From assembly GCF_901000735.1 (NCBI RefSeq), contig NC_081544.1, positions 8,929,608 to 8,993,607 on the forward strand: a stretch of 64,000 nucleotides of DNA, written 5' to 3'. This document shows, piece by piece, positions 1-15,000 of this stretch. A model generated the notes under the pieces. The model saw only the letters and a program-made list of their open reading frames with translations. It searched no databases and had not been told where the DNA came from. This DNA is from Corylus avellana. Lineage: Eukaryota; Streptophyta; Magnoliopsida; Fagales; Betulaceae. Both the position numbers and the translations under genes were made by a program. Numbering within the stretch: position 1 is the first letter of the stretch; each line of letters opens with the position of its first letter.

Positions 1-3000
1 TATATTTGCTGCCGAGGGCACAAAAGCTTCCTGGTGAGAATAAATCTTTGCGCCCTCCTGGGGCATTCAAGAAGAAATCGGATCTTTCAGTGAAAGACGG
101 TCATGTCTTCCTAATGGAGTACGTGAGTTGGTTTTTCTTTTTTTTTTTTTTTCCAACCTTAATCATAGCTCCATTCTCATTCCGCAACCACCACCCTATG
201 AGGAGGGTTTATTTGGTAGATGGTTGTGTTATCATTTATTAGTATTCTTCTCATACTTCTTGATTGGCTTTTGTGATATGGTTTATATAAAATGGGGGCC
301 ATGGCCAGTTCTGATTAATGCTGTGCTTTTCTGTTTTGCCATTGAACTGTGTTATAGGAGCTTATATTGATATTTAGTCTTTTCTTAATCATTCTTTCTT
401 GCTTTTTTTTTTTTTTTTTCACGTTTATTGGTTTATCTGTTTATGCTTGTGCTCTAGTTAGAATTGTGCTTCCATCTATACTTTTGCTTTTAGATGTTTG
501 AGGCTTTAAAATGCATGGGACGATACCTTGTGGGACTTCCTTTTATCTCATTGGGGTTTGTGGTACCACCAAAGGCCAGATTATACCAAATATGGTAAGA
601 TGCTGGGGTTCGACTGTGGTTGTGAGATTTGCAATGCATGTTAGAAAGGGCATGCTATTATGATGAATGTTGTACGTGCTGGATTTGGCCAGACTTGCAG
701 CTGGACTATTTACTATTTGTGGGACATGACTGATTTGTTGCTTCACTATGGGTACAAGCATTATGCATGTGTCTCTGCTTGGAGATTGTCTGAATTTGTT
801 TGCGGGCTAGTGATAGCTCTTAGTACCTTGTTTGTTACTAGCGTGGCTTCAAGGGGACAGGAATAGTATAGTTGATGCGAGATGCTGGTTTGGTGAAGCC
901 CTTAGTTCGACGCACTTCCATTTTTTTGAGTATGAGCACTGTTTGGTGGGAAATAGTGTCATGAAGACTTGAGTGGAATAGTTTCAACAAGGAACAACTG
1001 GTGGGCAGATTTTTGTTGCTCATCTGAACTTTGATATAGTGAACTGATCTTTATAGCCATGGACAATTTCAGTGGGGCATGATAATGTTCAATAATGGAT
1101 TAACATATCCATCACATGAGAATATTCCGACACCACGCAAATTAATACTGGGATATTGTAAGACTGGCCTTGAATGGAGTTTTATTGTTTATGGTTGATG
1201 TTCTTGTGTAAATTTGCATTCACATGGTTATAGAAGTGGTGGCAAAAGTGGTGATGGTGCAACACTGGGGGGAGGTAGCGAAAGTGGCTACGATGGCAAC
1301 GGCAATGACTTGGTGGCAGCAGTGATGGCATAGTTGTGGAAGTGGCATTGAGAATGTCTAGGTTGGTGGCAGTTGTGGATAGGTGATAGTGGCGAAAGGG
1401 ACCACTATCATGGAGAGACAGGATGGTCATATCTTGGTTAATATAGTCCTACCACTTGCGTGGTGTCTCAGTATTCTTATGTGATGGATATATTAATCCT
1501 GCAGGTTTATTATTGGACCGTGGAAGTATGTATACACATGAACCCAAATAAAAAGTCATTGAAGAAATGGTGGTTGCGTGGTTTTATTCTAACGTTTGGA
1601 TTATTGATGGTTGTCTCTTGGAATGTAGCGTTTTTAACAAATTCAAAGACACTGTGGATCTTTGTAAATGAACAGGGATTTCATATAAGCAATGGTTTAA
1701 CACACACATGTAGCCATTCCCTTCAGCTAGCTTTTTTGAAGTTTCTTTGTCTGTCTTGCTTATGTAGCTTAGTTGCCTTATTGACATGAATGTTATATTT
1801 GTTCCCATGAGAGAAAATCTAGGAGGCTTGGGTTTGTTGTCTCTTATTCTGATAAACAAATGTTGTCACGACATAACCACTGTACTCTATTTATTTGTAA
1901 TTCAAAGTCTGCAACATATGCTTAATGTTGAATTTTAAATTGTACTTCAATATGAAATAGCAATGCTCTTCTTTTTTTTTTATTTTTTATTTTTTTTAAA
2001 TTTAGCAAAACTTTCTGTTCTCATGCATTGTAAGAATCACGTCAAACCTTTATTTTTTTTTATTTTTATTTTTTAAAATTTTGAACACAATTCATGGTAC
2101 CTGACATAGCACCGTATTGTGAATCGTCATACTTTTTGTTAAATGAGAAATTTAACTTCTCATGCATTTAATTTTCACGTACGGTAATCATATTGTATGA
2201 GCCACCTTTTATCATACTGTATTTTGCATTATATAGATACCATATACTACTCTGCTATTAGCAGCAATTAATTTTTGTTAGCTCTGTGTTGTGCATATCG
2301 TTGAGCTTAGTTTTTCTTTTAATACCAAGATTAATTTCCCTTTCTGAAGTTTATTGCTTTGGAGATTCCACAAAATGATTGGTTTTATTACACATCTGTA
2401 GGTATTGTGAGGAAAGACCTTTACTGTTGGGCAATGCTGGGATGGGTGCAAGACTTTGCACTTATTATCAAAAATCTGCCGCAGATGATATAAGTGGCTC
2501 CTTGTTGCGGAATGGAAACAGTAGCTTGGGGCATGTCATTGTGCTAGACCCTGCTGATAAATCCCCTTTCCTTGGAGACATAAAAGCTGGTTGTAGTCAG
2601 TCATCTCTTGAAACAAACATGTATAGAGCACCCATATTTAACCATAAGGTGGCGTCAACTGACTATTTATTGGTTCGTTCTGCGAAGGGAAAGCTTTCCA
2701 TTAGGCGCATTGACAGGATTGACGTTGTCGGACAACAGGTTGCCTCTGCAGTAGCCTTCCTGGCTGTATCTCTCCAATATTTTATATTAGGCTTTTTCTC
2801 TTAATATTATTAGTGATATGTCCTTACTATTTACTAGTAATTGAAGCCATTATTGCTGCTAATGGTGCTGATCATATCACTTCTGGCTCTTGGCAAGTTT
2901 CCTACAGAAATCATTATTACTAACTGTAGTTACAGATGCATTTTGCAAAGAAAATGGTATTAACGAATTCCCAAAAATAAAATAATATTTCGAGGTGGAA

Positions 3001-6000
3001 CATAAGGGACATGCAAAAAAATAATAATAAGCAAACCCAGGGAAATATCCTGAAAGGGGGGTATGAACCGGAAATAGGGAGAGATGGAGAAGTGGATTGC
3101 AGGTGGGTTGAATCATTAATGGTGATTCCATGTCCAAATGCTTTCCAAACCCTTCTAGTTTATATATATATATAGTGAAGAACATTTGTTTCTCAGGGTG
3201 GGGCCAGGCAGGAAAGGGATTTTGTTTCACTGACAGGTTCTGGGGCAATGTTTCTGCCCCACTAGGGTGTTGAGTGGGGGCAGGTGGCTGTTTTGTTTGG
3301 TGGGGCAGGTTAAGTAAAATGTTATCCTTGACTGCTCCATTGCCATTTATGGTCAAGAACTCAAGATATACTTTTGGTAGTTATATATTGTTTGGACAGT
3401 GTGCTGCCTAGCACTTTCATTCTATTGAAGCTTCATATATATAGGAAAGTTTTTTGTAGTGTCAACATTACCTGATCTGGTTAACTTGATTTTTCTTTGC
3501 AGGAGCCTCTCATGGAGGTGATGTCTCCTGGATCAAAGGCCCTTCAGACTTATATGGGAAACAGGCTACTGGTATACATGGCCCGTGAGTTTCGTAATTT
3601 CGAAAAGCGTCATTTGCTCCCTCGCATTCGTGCAGATGAGTTGCCTGGACAGTTTCCTTACCTATCTGAAGCCATTATCCGGAAGAAATTGAGGGAACAT
3701 GCTAATTTGCAGGTAATTATAAGAAAGTTTTTATTACGTTTTTAGTAGGCTGTGGCACTAATATCCATGTTCTGCTTCGTGTTAGATACATTGTTCTGCT
3801 CTGTTTTTTTGGCTTAATGCTCCTTATGATATCTGTTCTATTGTATCCTCTACTCACCTAATTGCTTCAAATGCTTATGTACTGTTCCAGAAAGGACCAA
3901 ATGGTCAGTGGATTTGGGTTAAGAAGCGCAATTTCCGCATTTGGTCAGAGGATGAATTGAGAGAAAAGGTGAAACCGGAAGATGTAAGTTATACTGTTGT
4001 CCATTTGCATTTGTTTCTTTGTTAAAGAACAAAAGCCTTTCTGATTAATGGAATGTGTGTTGCATTTCTTAAAATATATTCAGACCGAAAGGCTTATAAG
4101 CACATGTGAATCAATGTTTGAGTCTCGAAAGGAAAGGGAAACAAATGTTCATGGTGTTTGTTGGCCCCTTTACGCCCTCCTCACATTTTTATCTCTGTTA
4201 GAATTTACTTATTTGCTGTTTATGTAGTCATAGCAGCAAAGCTTTGTGTCTTAGGTGAGCAAGTCTCAGGTACAATCTTCCCAAGATGGAGAGCTACTTT
4301 CATTCATTTTGATGCTAGGTATATCATCCACCCATCATTCCAGTCCTCGAACGCCCTCTATGACTGGGCCTAGCCCTGATTCTTAACTCAAGACTTATGT
4401 TGACCAGCTTTTGTTGTTCTGCACAGTACTGTAGTTGTGTTGCATCAGTCCCTCCAAAACCCCCAATCTTACCACTACACTGATAGGTTTGACTTCCATA
4501 TTTTGTCGTTCAGAGAAGAGCTCGCTAGTGGTAGACAAGGGACAAGGGACAACCTGTAAATATTTATTATTGTTTCCCAAAAAGAGTTTGACCACATATC
4601 TAGAAATAGACAGGATAGGCTAGTCTGAGGATGCATTGGTCAAAATGGGAGGTTTTGAGTCTGTACCTTGTTCATGTGACTTGGCTCTTTATTTGGGTTA
4701 TATATAAGGTTATAATCTTGGCCATTCTACATACCCAATCTTGGAAAGCAAAAGTAAAATGATTGTTGTCTGTTGCTATGTGTTGTGATGCTTACATCTG
4801 AATGTTATGATATGATATTTTCTCCTTTGCTTTCTGAACTGATTATTAGACAAGTCTTCTTTCAGGTCTGGCTACTTCAAAGCACGCATATTTTGGTCCT
4901 CTGTTACAATTTATTTGGCTGATGTTAGCACTTATAATTGGCAGACTATCATGGAAAAGACTTTGCTTGCTTTCCTCTCCGACAATACAATATTCCCTGT
5001 AGTCAAGACAACAACTTTTGCATAATCTGAAATAAGTTAAAAGGCTGTTATATTTTGGAACTGTAAATAGTTTGTTAAAGTTCAATTTACTGAAAGTTCA
5101 AAAAGCTACGCTTATAATTGAATTTCGCCCAAGCATTTGCAAGAATTGTGCATTATCTATTGAGCAAGATAACTTAATATAACAAGATACATAGCGAAAA
5201 ATAGTAAATATTGTATCAAAATGTCATTTGAATAAGATAAAAAGATGAAAGGCTTCTAAAGATAAAACCCCAAGGGGTTGGCTTAACTAGTAAGGGCGTT
5301 GGTCTTGGTGGCATTCCATCAAGTCCAAGGTTTGAATTCCCTTGGGTACAAACAATTTCTTGGGGCCGTCCCGCCGGCGAAGCCGGAGTATTACTTGATT
5401 CGTGTGAAGGGGGCGCTTTACACGGCTCCGAAGTTTACCCAACAAGGGTGGGTACACGAAGTGGCCTTACCTTGGAGGGGTTCAACGTCATCAAAAAAAG
5501 AAAAAGAAAAGATATCATGTAGCCCCTTGGATTTGTGTTGTGTAGATCAAACATATTTTCTGTGGACATGTATTTCTGCTAGCCCAGGAAAAATTGTAGA
5601 ACAAAATTTTAATTGTAGAACAAAATTAAAAATAAGAATAAAGAAAAGAAATAAATAAATATCAATCAAGATTATAGAACAGAAAAGTTCTGTTGGAGCC
5701 ATGTACATAGTCCATTGCTGTTTCTTTTTCATTACTTGAATGCTGGAGTTGATGTGATTAGACAAATTTCAGAATAGCCTACGTAATCTCTATATGTAAG
5801 TCATTCTCTACAGGTTATATTTCATACCATTTTGTTGTTTTTTTTTTTTTTTTTTTTAATGTTAAGCATAGTAATTGAAAGTTAAAATAGAAAATTGCAG
5901 AATATATAAAGTAGTAGCAAATTGGGAAAAACCCTTAGCCAAGGTGTATAAGAGAATGAGATAGGGTATGTTTGAAAAGTGTTTTTTTTTTGGTTTGAAA

Positions 6001-9000
6001 AAATGGTTTCATGTGATATAAAGTTGAGAAGTGGTTTTTTTTTGTCCACATTAGAGAATATGTTTTTGGTGTGGTTAATATATCACACTGTTTATTCCCA
6101 GATGATACCTTGGTTTTTTGTGGGGCCAATCGTGATCGACTTTGCTATTTGTGTGCTTTATTATTATGTTTTGTAGCTGTCTTCGGGTTGAAGGTTGACA
6201 TGGCTAAGTCAGAATTGCTTCCTATGTGTAATGTGGATAATGTAGATGGGTTGGTTGGCATTTTGGGTTGTGAGGTCTCCTCTTTGCCCTTGAAGTATCT
6301 TAGTGTTCTACTGAGGACCTCTTATAAGGCCAAGTCTATTTGGGATGGTGTAGTTGAAAAGATTGAGCGTCAGTTGTCTAGTTGGAAATTATGTATTTGT
6401 CTAAGGTGGAGGGGTTACCCTTATAAAGAGCACCCTTTCCAATTTACCTACGTGCTTCATATCTCTTTTCCCCACTTCTTGTTGGTGTAGCAAATCGCAT
6501 AGAGAAGCTGCATCGAAATTTCTTATGGTGTGGAATAGCTGAGGAGTTCAAAAATCATCTTGTTAGTTGATCCAAGGTTTGCTCTCGAATTTCTAAGGGA
6601 GGGTTGGGGGTTTGGAACTTGAGGTTATTCAATCCTGCACTTTTAGGGAAATGGTTGTAGCACTGTGTATAAGAGAGAGGCATGGTGGAGAGTTGTGGAT
6701 TATAAATTTGGAAGTTCTTGGGGTGGGTTGTATTATATTGATCTCCTTGGCCGTATAGGGTGGGGCTAGGGAAGAATATTAGGAGGGGGTGGATGATGTT
6801 TTCTAGTCATACTATTTTTTGAGCTGGGAGATGGCTCCAAGATCAGATTTTGAGATGATTTGTGGTGTGGGAAGATGGCCCTTAAGGAAGCTTTCCCGGA
6901 GTTATATAGCATTGCTTGTGTGAAGGATCCTTTTGTTGCAATTGATTTGGATCTTTCTAGTGGAATGTAAGCTTTATTAGAGCAGCTCATGATTGAGAGA
7001 TGGGTGTCTTGGTGTCAAATCTTATATTTCTATAGAGTGAGACAAGAAGGGGAAGACAAGCTTTGGTGGGCCCCTTCAAACAAAGGGATATTCGATGCTA
7101 GCTCCTTTTACAGGTTCCTAACATGTAATGATGACATTCCTTTTCTTTGAAAGAATATTTAGAGGATAAAGGTTCCTTTGAGAGTGGCTTTTTTTCACTT
7201 GGTTGGCAGCCCTAAGAAAGATTCTTACCATGGATAATCTTAGGAAGGGATATGTCATTGTGGTCAATAGGTGTTGCATGTGCAAGAGCAATGTGGAGTT
7301 CGTAGACCATCTTCTTTTCCATTACGAGGTTGCTTGTGCCATATGGAATGCTTTCTTCAATCGCTTTGGGCTGTCATGGGTTATGCCTAGCCGTGTCGAT
7401 GATTTGTTTGCTTGCTAGTAGGCGAGTGGTAGCTCTTAGAGTGCTATCGTGAGGAAGATGTTGCCCTCTTTCCTTTTGTGGTGCCTTTGGAGGGAATGAA
7501 ATCATCGAAATTTTGAGGACTCAGAGAGGACGTTAAAGGAGCTGAAGTATTTTTTTTTATTTATTTTTTTAAAAAATTATGCTCTTTATACTTAAATATA
7601 TGCATTTTTAGCTCCGTTCATGATTAGTTTTAATGATTTTTTTGTTCTTTTTTTCTCCTTTTAGATAGACGTTTCTCTTGTATATTTCCTGTGTATCAGG
7701 GTTGCACTTTTAATGATATTTTGATTACTTATAAAATAAAAAAAAAAGGATTTTTCTGGGGTCTTATAAGAAATTTGTTGGGTTGTTTTTTCAAAGAAAC
7801 AATTACTAAACGTGCTTATTTTTTGAAAGCACAAGTAGATGTAGAGCTAACTTCTTACTTGTTAAAAAATAAAAATTAAGAAATTCTCTTTTAAAAAAAG
7901 AGTGGCCGTGTGGCCACCCTCAATTGAGGAAAGGGGTGCCCCTGGCCTGTTGTCGCCACCCTGCACCTGCACATCCACCTTTGACATGTTGGGTGACCAC
8001 ATAGGCTCCCCTCTCCTTTGTTGGAGCTAGCCTTGCGGCCACCTCTCTCCAACCTTATTTATTTTTTGAATAATAAGTGAGCCCTTATATCTAAAAAATT
8101 AAGCACCTATTTTATCAAAATATTCCTATAAGTAGGTGTGAAAAGTTCCTTAAGAAGTGTTTTGTGTTTTGAACGCCAAACAAGTTCTATAATGTTCTAC
8201 TAAAATGCGGAAGCATTTTACTTATCAAAAAAACTAAAATGAGGAAGCATTTTTCATGTAGTTTGGGATGGTGATTGGCAATATGGGTGTCCTAGGCTTT
8301 ATATATTGGTGGTGCATAATTTTTTGAGGTGGAGTTTATGGGCCCCTATTTCATAAGCTTTAGAATGTTAAGGTCAGAGGCATAGATGATGTTGAGATGG
8401 AATGGAGGTAAACTAAGAGTCAGAAGATGATTGAAGCTAGTTTCTTTTCATCTTCTTAACCTAGTTTCAGTTTGTCTTAATAGTTACCTCATATAATTTC
8501 TCTGGACTTGGTTTATGCTCCTCTACCCTTCATAAATCTTTTCTTTCTTTCTTCTTTTTTATTTTTGTTATATTTTATATTTTTTTATTTTATTATGTTG
8601 GGGAACCTCTCCAAGGCAGGGCCCTTTGAGTCCACCCCTGCAAAGTAAACCTTGGTCCCGTGCACTGCACCCTCGAAAGTTTTCCTACTCGGAACTGGTT
8701 AAATCGCTAGTTTTTCACTCGGGATTGTGGCCCCAAGGAATTGTTTGCAGCCATGAGTTGTTGAACCTTGGACCTTGAAGGGATGATACCTCAAGACCAA
8801 GGCCTCCACCACTTGGGCCAACCCCTTGGGGGGTTAAAATTCATTCTAAAATAAATGAAAGAGGGACCTATAGATTTCATGTGGGTTCTATTGTAGATTT
8901 GTGGGCGCAGTGTGTTCATCTGTGTGCGTGTCATGTGATTGTTCTAGTAACAGTATTGGGTCTATGAGTTCTAAATAATTCCTACAAATGGTGTGATGCA

Positions 9001-12000
9001 TTCCTCCAATTTTCACCCATGTTGCTACATTTATTTCATCCACTACATTTTACACTGGAATAGCTTGTGCCCTATAATTGCTTATTTCGTCTCTTCACAT
9101 AAAGCTTCTGACATTTGTTTTTGAACTTTTTTGGGCTTAGGTTTGTGCCTACGAAAGCATGCAAGCTGGTATCTACCGGCTCAAACATTTGGGTATTTCT
9201 GCGACATTGCCTAATTCTATTTCATCTGCAATGAGTCGGCTCCCTGATGAAGCTATAGTTCTGGCTGCTGCATCACACATTGAGAGGGAGCTGCAGATAA
9301 CTCCATGGAACTTGAGTAGCAATTTTTTTACCTGTGTTATTCAGGTAAAAGATGTTATCTGATTTTATGAAAGGACAAAAATTTCCTACTAACTGGTTTG
9401 TAGGAAACTCCTTAAAATCCAGCTTCGAATGCGACATGTGTCCTTAAGCTATTAAAAAAGCATGTGAGAAGCACATGCTATTAAAAAACTTGTTTTTCTC
9501 ACATGCTAAGGGACATATGTGACTTTTAGAGGGTAGTTTGTAGAAAATTTGTGTCCATTTGTGAAATTTGTATGCCATCTTGGTGATTGTGTGTTGAAGT
9601 AGGCAGTGCTACTTGTTATGCTTCTTTGTTGATAGTATATGACTATCAGCTTTTTTTACTCTCAAGAAACTTTACCACAACGGCCAATTATTTCAAGATT
9701 TTGTCTAGTTGAAGTTGACCTGATGTCAAATGTGCTGCTAATAGACATTGGGATGTATCACTTGAAAATTTAAAAATTAGAAGAGTGTAAGTAGATTAAT
9801 TACCTGATCACCTGATCCAGACGGCTCCCGGGACTGACACTGCCCTTATAACCCATCTTGGTATTTGAAAATTGACTGCCACAGTGATTCCTTTTGCCTG
9901 CAGTAAATGAAATGGGTTCTAAATTAAGACCATGTGTACATCAGGGCCCTTATCCTTGGGTTGAGTTATATATTGAGGTTCACTTTCTCCAATTTTTAGG
10001 TTGGCTGGTGCTTATTACATTGCTTGAGAGTTGAATTCTTCATGTTTGGCCACTTTCTGGGGGACTTTTCTTTTTTCCTTTTTTTGTTCTTTTTGTTCTT
10101 TTTGGGAAAAGTTTCACAGTGATTTGACTCTTACTCCTGCCTGCCAAGAAATAAGTTATTTCATCTGCGGCAGCTACATAGCTTTTGAAGTAATTTATAC
10201 AAGAATGATGCTTCTCAGTTTTGCAACTTGCTACACTTATTTTGTTGACAATACTCAGTTTTGCATTGTAAAAATGTAAGAATGTTTTTTTAAGGTGGGC
10301 AAGGCAACCACTTTTTCCTAGCCAAACTATAGCAGTTTGATCTGATGATGGGGGAGAATTGATCTGCTTAAAGTTGTGGCACAGAATGTTAAACTTAACA
10401 TTATATATTGCTTTGGATTCAAAAACATTTACTAAGGTTAGATAATGAATATACATTTAATTTGCCATTTTAATTTGCGCTTTGAATGAATATACATTAT
10501 TTATCAAAAAAAAAAAAAGTTGGAGAATGTGGGGGTGCACTTAGTGCTTGCTTCTTTCACTTTATTCGTTCTGAACTAAAAGATAGGAGTGTCAAAGGCA
10601 ATTTGCGCATTTTTATCAGACTTGCGATGATGATGTTTTTATTGCATGAAACTTTTCTCAGCCTGTGGAAAACGTCATGTCTTAATTTTATATGGAGATT
10701 TTATGGTTTTCTGTTTTTGGAAACTCATGCACTGTCTAACTGAGGTTTTTTTTTTTTTTTTTTTTTTTTTTCACTCTCTTGCAGGGCAAAGAAAATATTG
10801 AGCGTTTGGAAATTACTGGTGTCGGTGATCCGTCTGGTCGGGGCCTAGGTTTCAGCTATGTCCGGACTGTTCCAAAGGCACCAATGTCAAGTGCAATGAT
10901 GAAGAAGAAAATAACTGCTGGACGAGGAGGGCCCACAGTTACCGGAACAGATGCTGATCTTCGTAGATTGAGCATGGAGGCTGCACGTGAGGTATGTCAT
11001 TTACAGGAAAATTTCAATTTGGCTTGGTCGAATTCATTTTGCCTCTCAGCTCATTAAGCTTTTGATGACGGGCGTCTTTTTCTTTCCAAATTTGCTAAAC
11101 TTTAAGATAGATATAGAACTGAAGAAAAAAAAAAGAAAAAAAAGAAATGCTGATCTCAATCGAGGTAAAAGTGTAACACAAAGGACATATATAGGTTTAT
11201 TGTGCTCAAAATTCTGACGTAGAAATTACATAATCCTGAAATTTTGACTAGTAAAACTTTAGATTGTTTTGGGCCAGTAACACAAACTGGTGGACTACTA
11301 GAGGTCCACTGCAGTCCACGTGAAAGTTACCAAAATATCATTCAATTTTGATTGCTACATTATAGTAAAATCACTCAAAACATAGCAGGCAATGTACTAA
11401 TAGCCTTCTAATCAACCCTATTCTTATAACTATTTCAAAATTAAAGGTTTGTTTCACTTGAAATTGTTCAAAAAGAACAAGGATTGTTTCACACGAGTGT
11501 GTTGAAAACTCCCCTGTTTTTTTAACTATTTCTGTTGAAGCAAGAAAAAACTTAGAACCAAGGTGAAGCATCTGCTTTAATGCATTGTTGAATTCGTAGG
11601 CTTAATGAAATATTCTCTCTGAAACAATAGTTTGTAATTGAATAAAGCGGTGTAATGGTAGTGTTCTATGTTACATGGACTTGGGTATTGGAGTCACATA
11701 TGGGTATGTGTCTAAGTCTTTACTGGCTTAACGTTGAAAACATGGGACATTGGGACAATGATTTAAAATTGGGTACAAGTATGAAGTATGCGGACATGTC
11801 ATATACAATTTAGTACAAAGTTGTACTAGATTTAGGTAATAGCCTAATGTTGTATTTTTTTTTAGAATCTAAATTAAGGTTTACGTAAGGGACAAAAACT
11901 TCCTCCAAATTTCTCAATCCCAATCTATAAAACTATTTCTCCAACTCAATTTATAAAATCGTTATGTGTCTCTTGAGCATGTCAAAAGCACATGTTTTTT

Positions 12001-15000
12001 AATAGTTCTATTCAAAAGTAATGTGCTTTTCACTTGCTAATTAAAAAATTTTGTGCTTCTTACATACTAAGGGACAAATGTCAAATTTATAGATTGGGTT
12101 AAAGGAAATTCATCCAACCCAATTTGGAGGAAATTTAGGTCATAGGGTAATTTCTTCATTATCTACTTCACACATCGAAATGGATAAAACATTCAACTGA
12201 GGAAAAACACTGGTATGCCAATAAAAGATCTAAAAAATCACTTAAAAGTTAGCAAAATTATGTATACTTAAAATACAGTATTGAGCCCAGCCTCTGAACC
12301 TTGTACTAAAGTGTTGTGCTTGCAGAACTCCACCGCTGAATAGTGACTGCATTGTTGTAGCTTTTGTTAATCAAGTCTAACACTCTTCTTGGAAGAGATA
12401 ACATTATACTTTGCATTTTTTATTTACTGTTTGGGTTTTTATATCAAGAGTAATCTGGATACTTGTTTGCTTTAAAGAAACTGTATGATGCAGGGGTTGC
12501 TATCTATGCATGTATTGGTGATATGCCTGGAAGTTAATAGTTGGTCAAGTTGTTATTGCTAGTTTTTCTTAATATCTCTAGTTGGACTGCTTTTTTCCTC
12601 ACGAAATCATGTCATATGGTTTCCTGTTACCACTGTACTTGCCATCCTTGGGCAAAGCACAGAACTGTGAACGTCTCACTTTTTCTTCTTTTTTTTTTTT
12701 CTTTTTTATCCCAAGTACTGGTAAAGAACAATAGTTTTTGTTGCTCTTGTTCTGATAAGTAGCATTCTGGTATGTCCTAGTTTTACACAACATTTTTTGT
12801 TTCTCTTTTTGCAATCTAAAACTTGTGTTCTATTGTAGTAGTTCGTATTTTTAATATCCTAGTGTATATCAATCTCCAGGTTCTTCTAAAGTTCGATGTT
12901 TCTGAGGAAGAGATTGCAAAATTGACTAGGTGGCATCGGATTGCTATGATACGCAAGCTTTCAAGTGAGCAAGCTGCATCTGGGGTACAGATTGATCCCA
13001 CTACTATCAGCAAATATGCACGTGGCCAGCGAATGTCCTTTCTTCAACTGCAGCAGCAGACAAGAGAGAAGTGTCAGGAAATTTGGGAGCGACAAGTTCA
13101 GAGTCTTTCTGTGTTAGATCGTGAAAATGAGAGCGACTCTGAGGGAAACAGTGATCTGGATTCCTTTGCTGGGGATTTAGAGAATCTTCTTGATGCAGAG
13201 GAATGTGAAGAAGAAGTGGGGAACTATGAATCCAACTATGACAAAGTAGATGGTGTTAAGGGCCTTAAAATGAGAAGACGCCCATCCTCAGCACAGGCAG
13301 AAGAGGAGAAGGAAGATGACGCAGCTGAAGCAGCTGAATTGTGCAAGTTACTCATGGACGGTATGCATATATTAGTCACACTATAGGGGTAACCGTGATT
13401 TGTTTTTTCTTTATTTTTCTCATGGATGGTATGGATATTTTAGTCACACTGTAGGAGTAACAGTGATTTGATGTCTCTTTATTTTACTTTGGAAACATCT
13501 CTCTGGTCAAACTCTTTTGCCTTTCTGGGTTTTAGCAATCATTATATATCTGCTACACTGAGAGAAGATCAAATGGAGGAAATGTCTTCTTGTCTGAATT
13601 GTGATTTTTTATTTATTTATTTTGATAAGTATTAAAAAGCGTAAGGCGCTCCTAAGTACACATGCAGTATACACAAGAGGCTCCAAATGAGCAAGGAACC
13701 CAAAGCCCTCAAATCCAAACCCCGACAAGCCCTCAAACCCAAAACCCCTCGAGGCACTCAATGCTAGAAAGCGTGAGTCTTGCCTTTCCCTCGCCTAGAG
13801 GATGCTCCCTTAGCATCATAGTTTATGGAGCATTCTAAATGTTTGCAAAACCTGTGGAATTGATTTCTTTTATTTATTTGAGTGGGATAAATCAAAATTT
13901 TGCGAAACCTGTGGAATTGGTTAGGCCTTTTTTGCATGCATCAATCATCTCTCTATAATTCTGGATAATTTCTTTTTGTCAATGAATGAAACAGATAGCA
14001 CTCAAAATCCATTCTGATTGTGTAACTTTTTGGCATGTCTCTGGTGGATTTTGTAATGGCATAAAAACTTCTACTTCTGATATATGTTTACCTCAAAAAA
14101 TTTCTGCAGATGCTGATGCTGAGAGGAGGAAGAAGAAAAAGATGAGAGTTGTGAGGGAGGAAGCAGGGCTGCCTCTGGGCTCGCAACCAAATTTTGCTTT
14201 CCAGAATACAGATCGGATGAAGCAAATTGCTGGTATTGCCCAACCTGATGGTTCCTATACTTCAAAGGAGAATTTCAATAATGACGTGAAGGAGGTATGA
14301 TTGATTTACATTTATGTTACACTTTCGTGCGTATTGGTTTTAGATCACCTGTTTTACCTTCATATGGAGGTGCGTATGAAGGTTGATTTGAGGATAATAG
14401 AAATTGCTGTATGTTTTGGTGGCAGGTTGAAAATGTTCTCATGAAAAGAAGCAAGTATGGAAAGGTGAATGCAATTAAAAAGAATGACATCGCAAATATA
14501 GGTCTAGTCAGTAAGAAACTCAAAATATCGGGAGATAAAGTAAAGGTAGTGATCTCATTCATCTTCATTTTTTCGTCTTTGATGGCATTAAGAAGTTTTG
14601 CCTTACTGAAAATTCTTGTCATTAGAAAATCTTTAAAGTATCAACTACTACAAATGCTGCATGAGGATCCTCATCTCGCCAACTTGCATTTTGTAGTTTC
14701 TCATTTGTGCTTTTCTTACTTTAAAAGTGTGGAAAATATGATCGGTAGGTCCAGTTGATAAGAGAAGTAATAATGTTGGGAAACTATGGGTTTTGTATTA
14801 GGTTTTGTTAGTAACATTTTAACAAACAGGGAGGCAATACAGAGTATGATTTATGACTAAAATGATGGAAAAGTATACACGTAGTTGATCTTGATTAGCT
14901 GATGAGAATCCATGGAGGCAATCCCATTTTAATTAGGATTCAGGCTTAGTTAAGTTAAGTTTTGCATGAAAGCATTTGAATTTTAATAGGAATGAATTAG

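Noticed and set aside
1182..1430. His/Thr-rich minus-strand frame
   Set aside because: Product of a GTGG-rich low-complexity intron repeat.
5267..5350. Possible tRNA gene
   Set aside because: Box A and B are present but no cloverleaf or anticodon stem can be formed cleanly, and it continues into a SINE body and A-rich tail.
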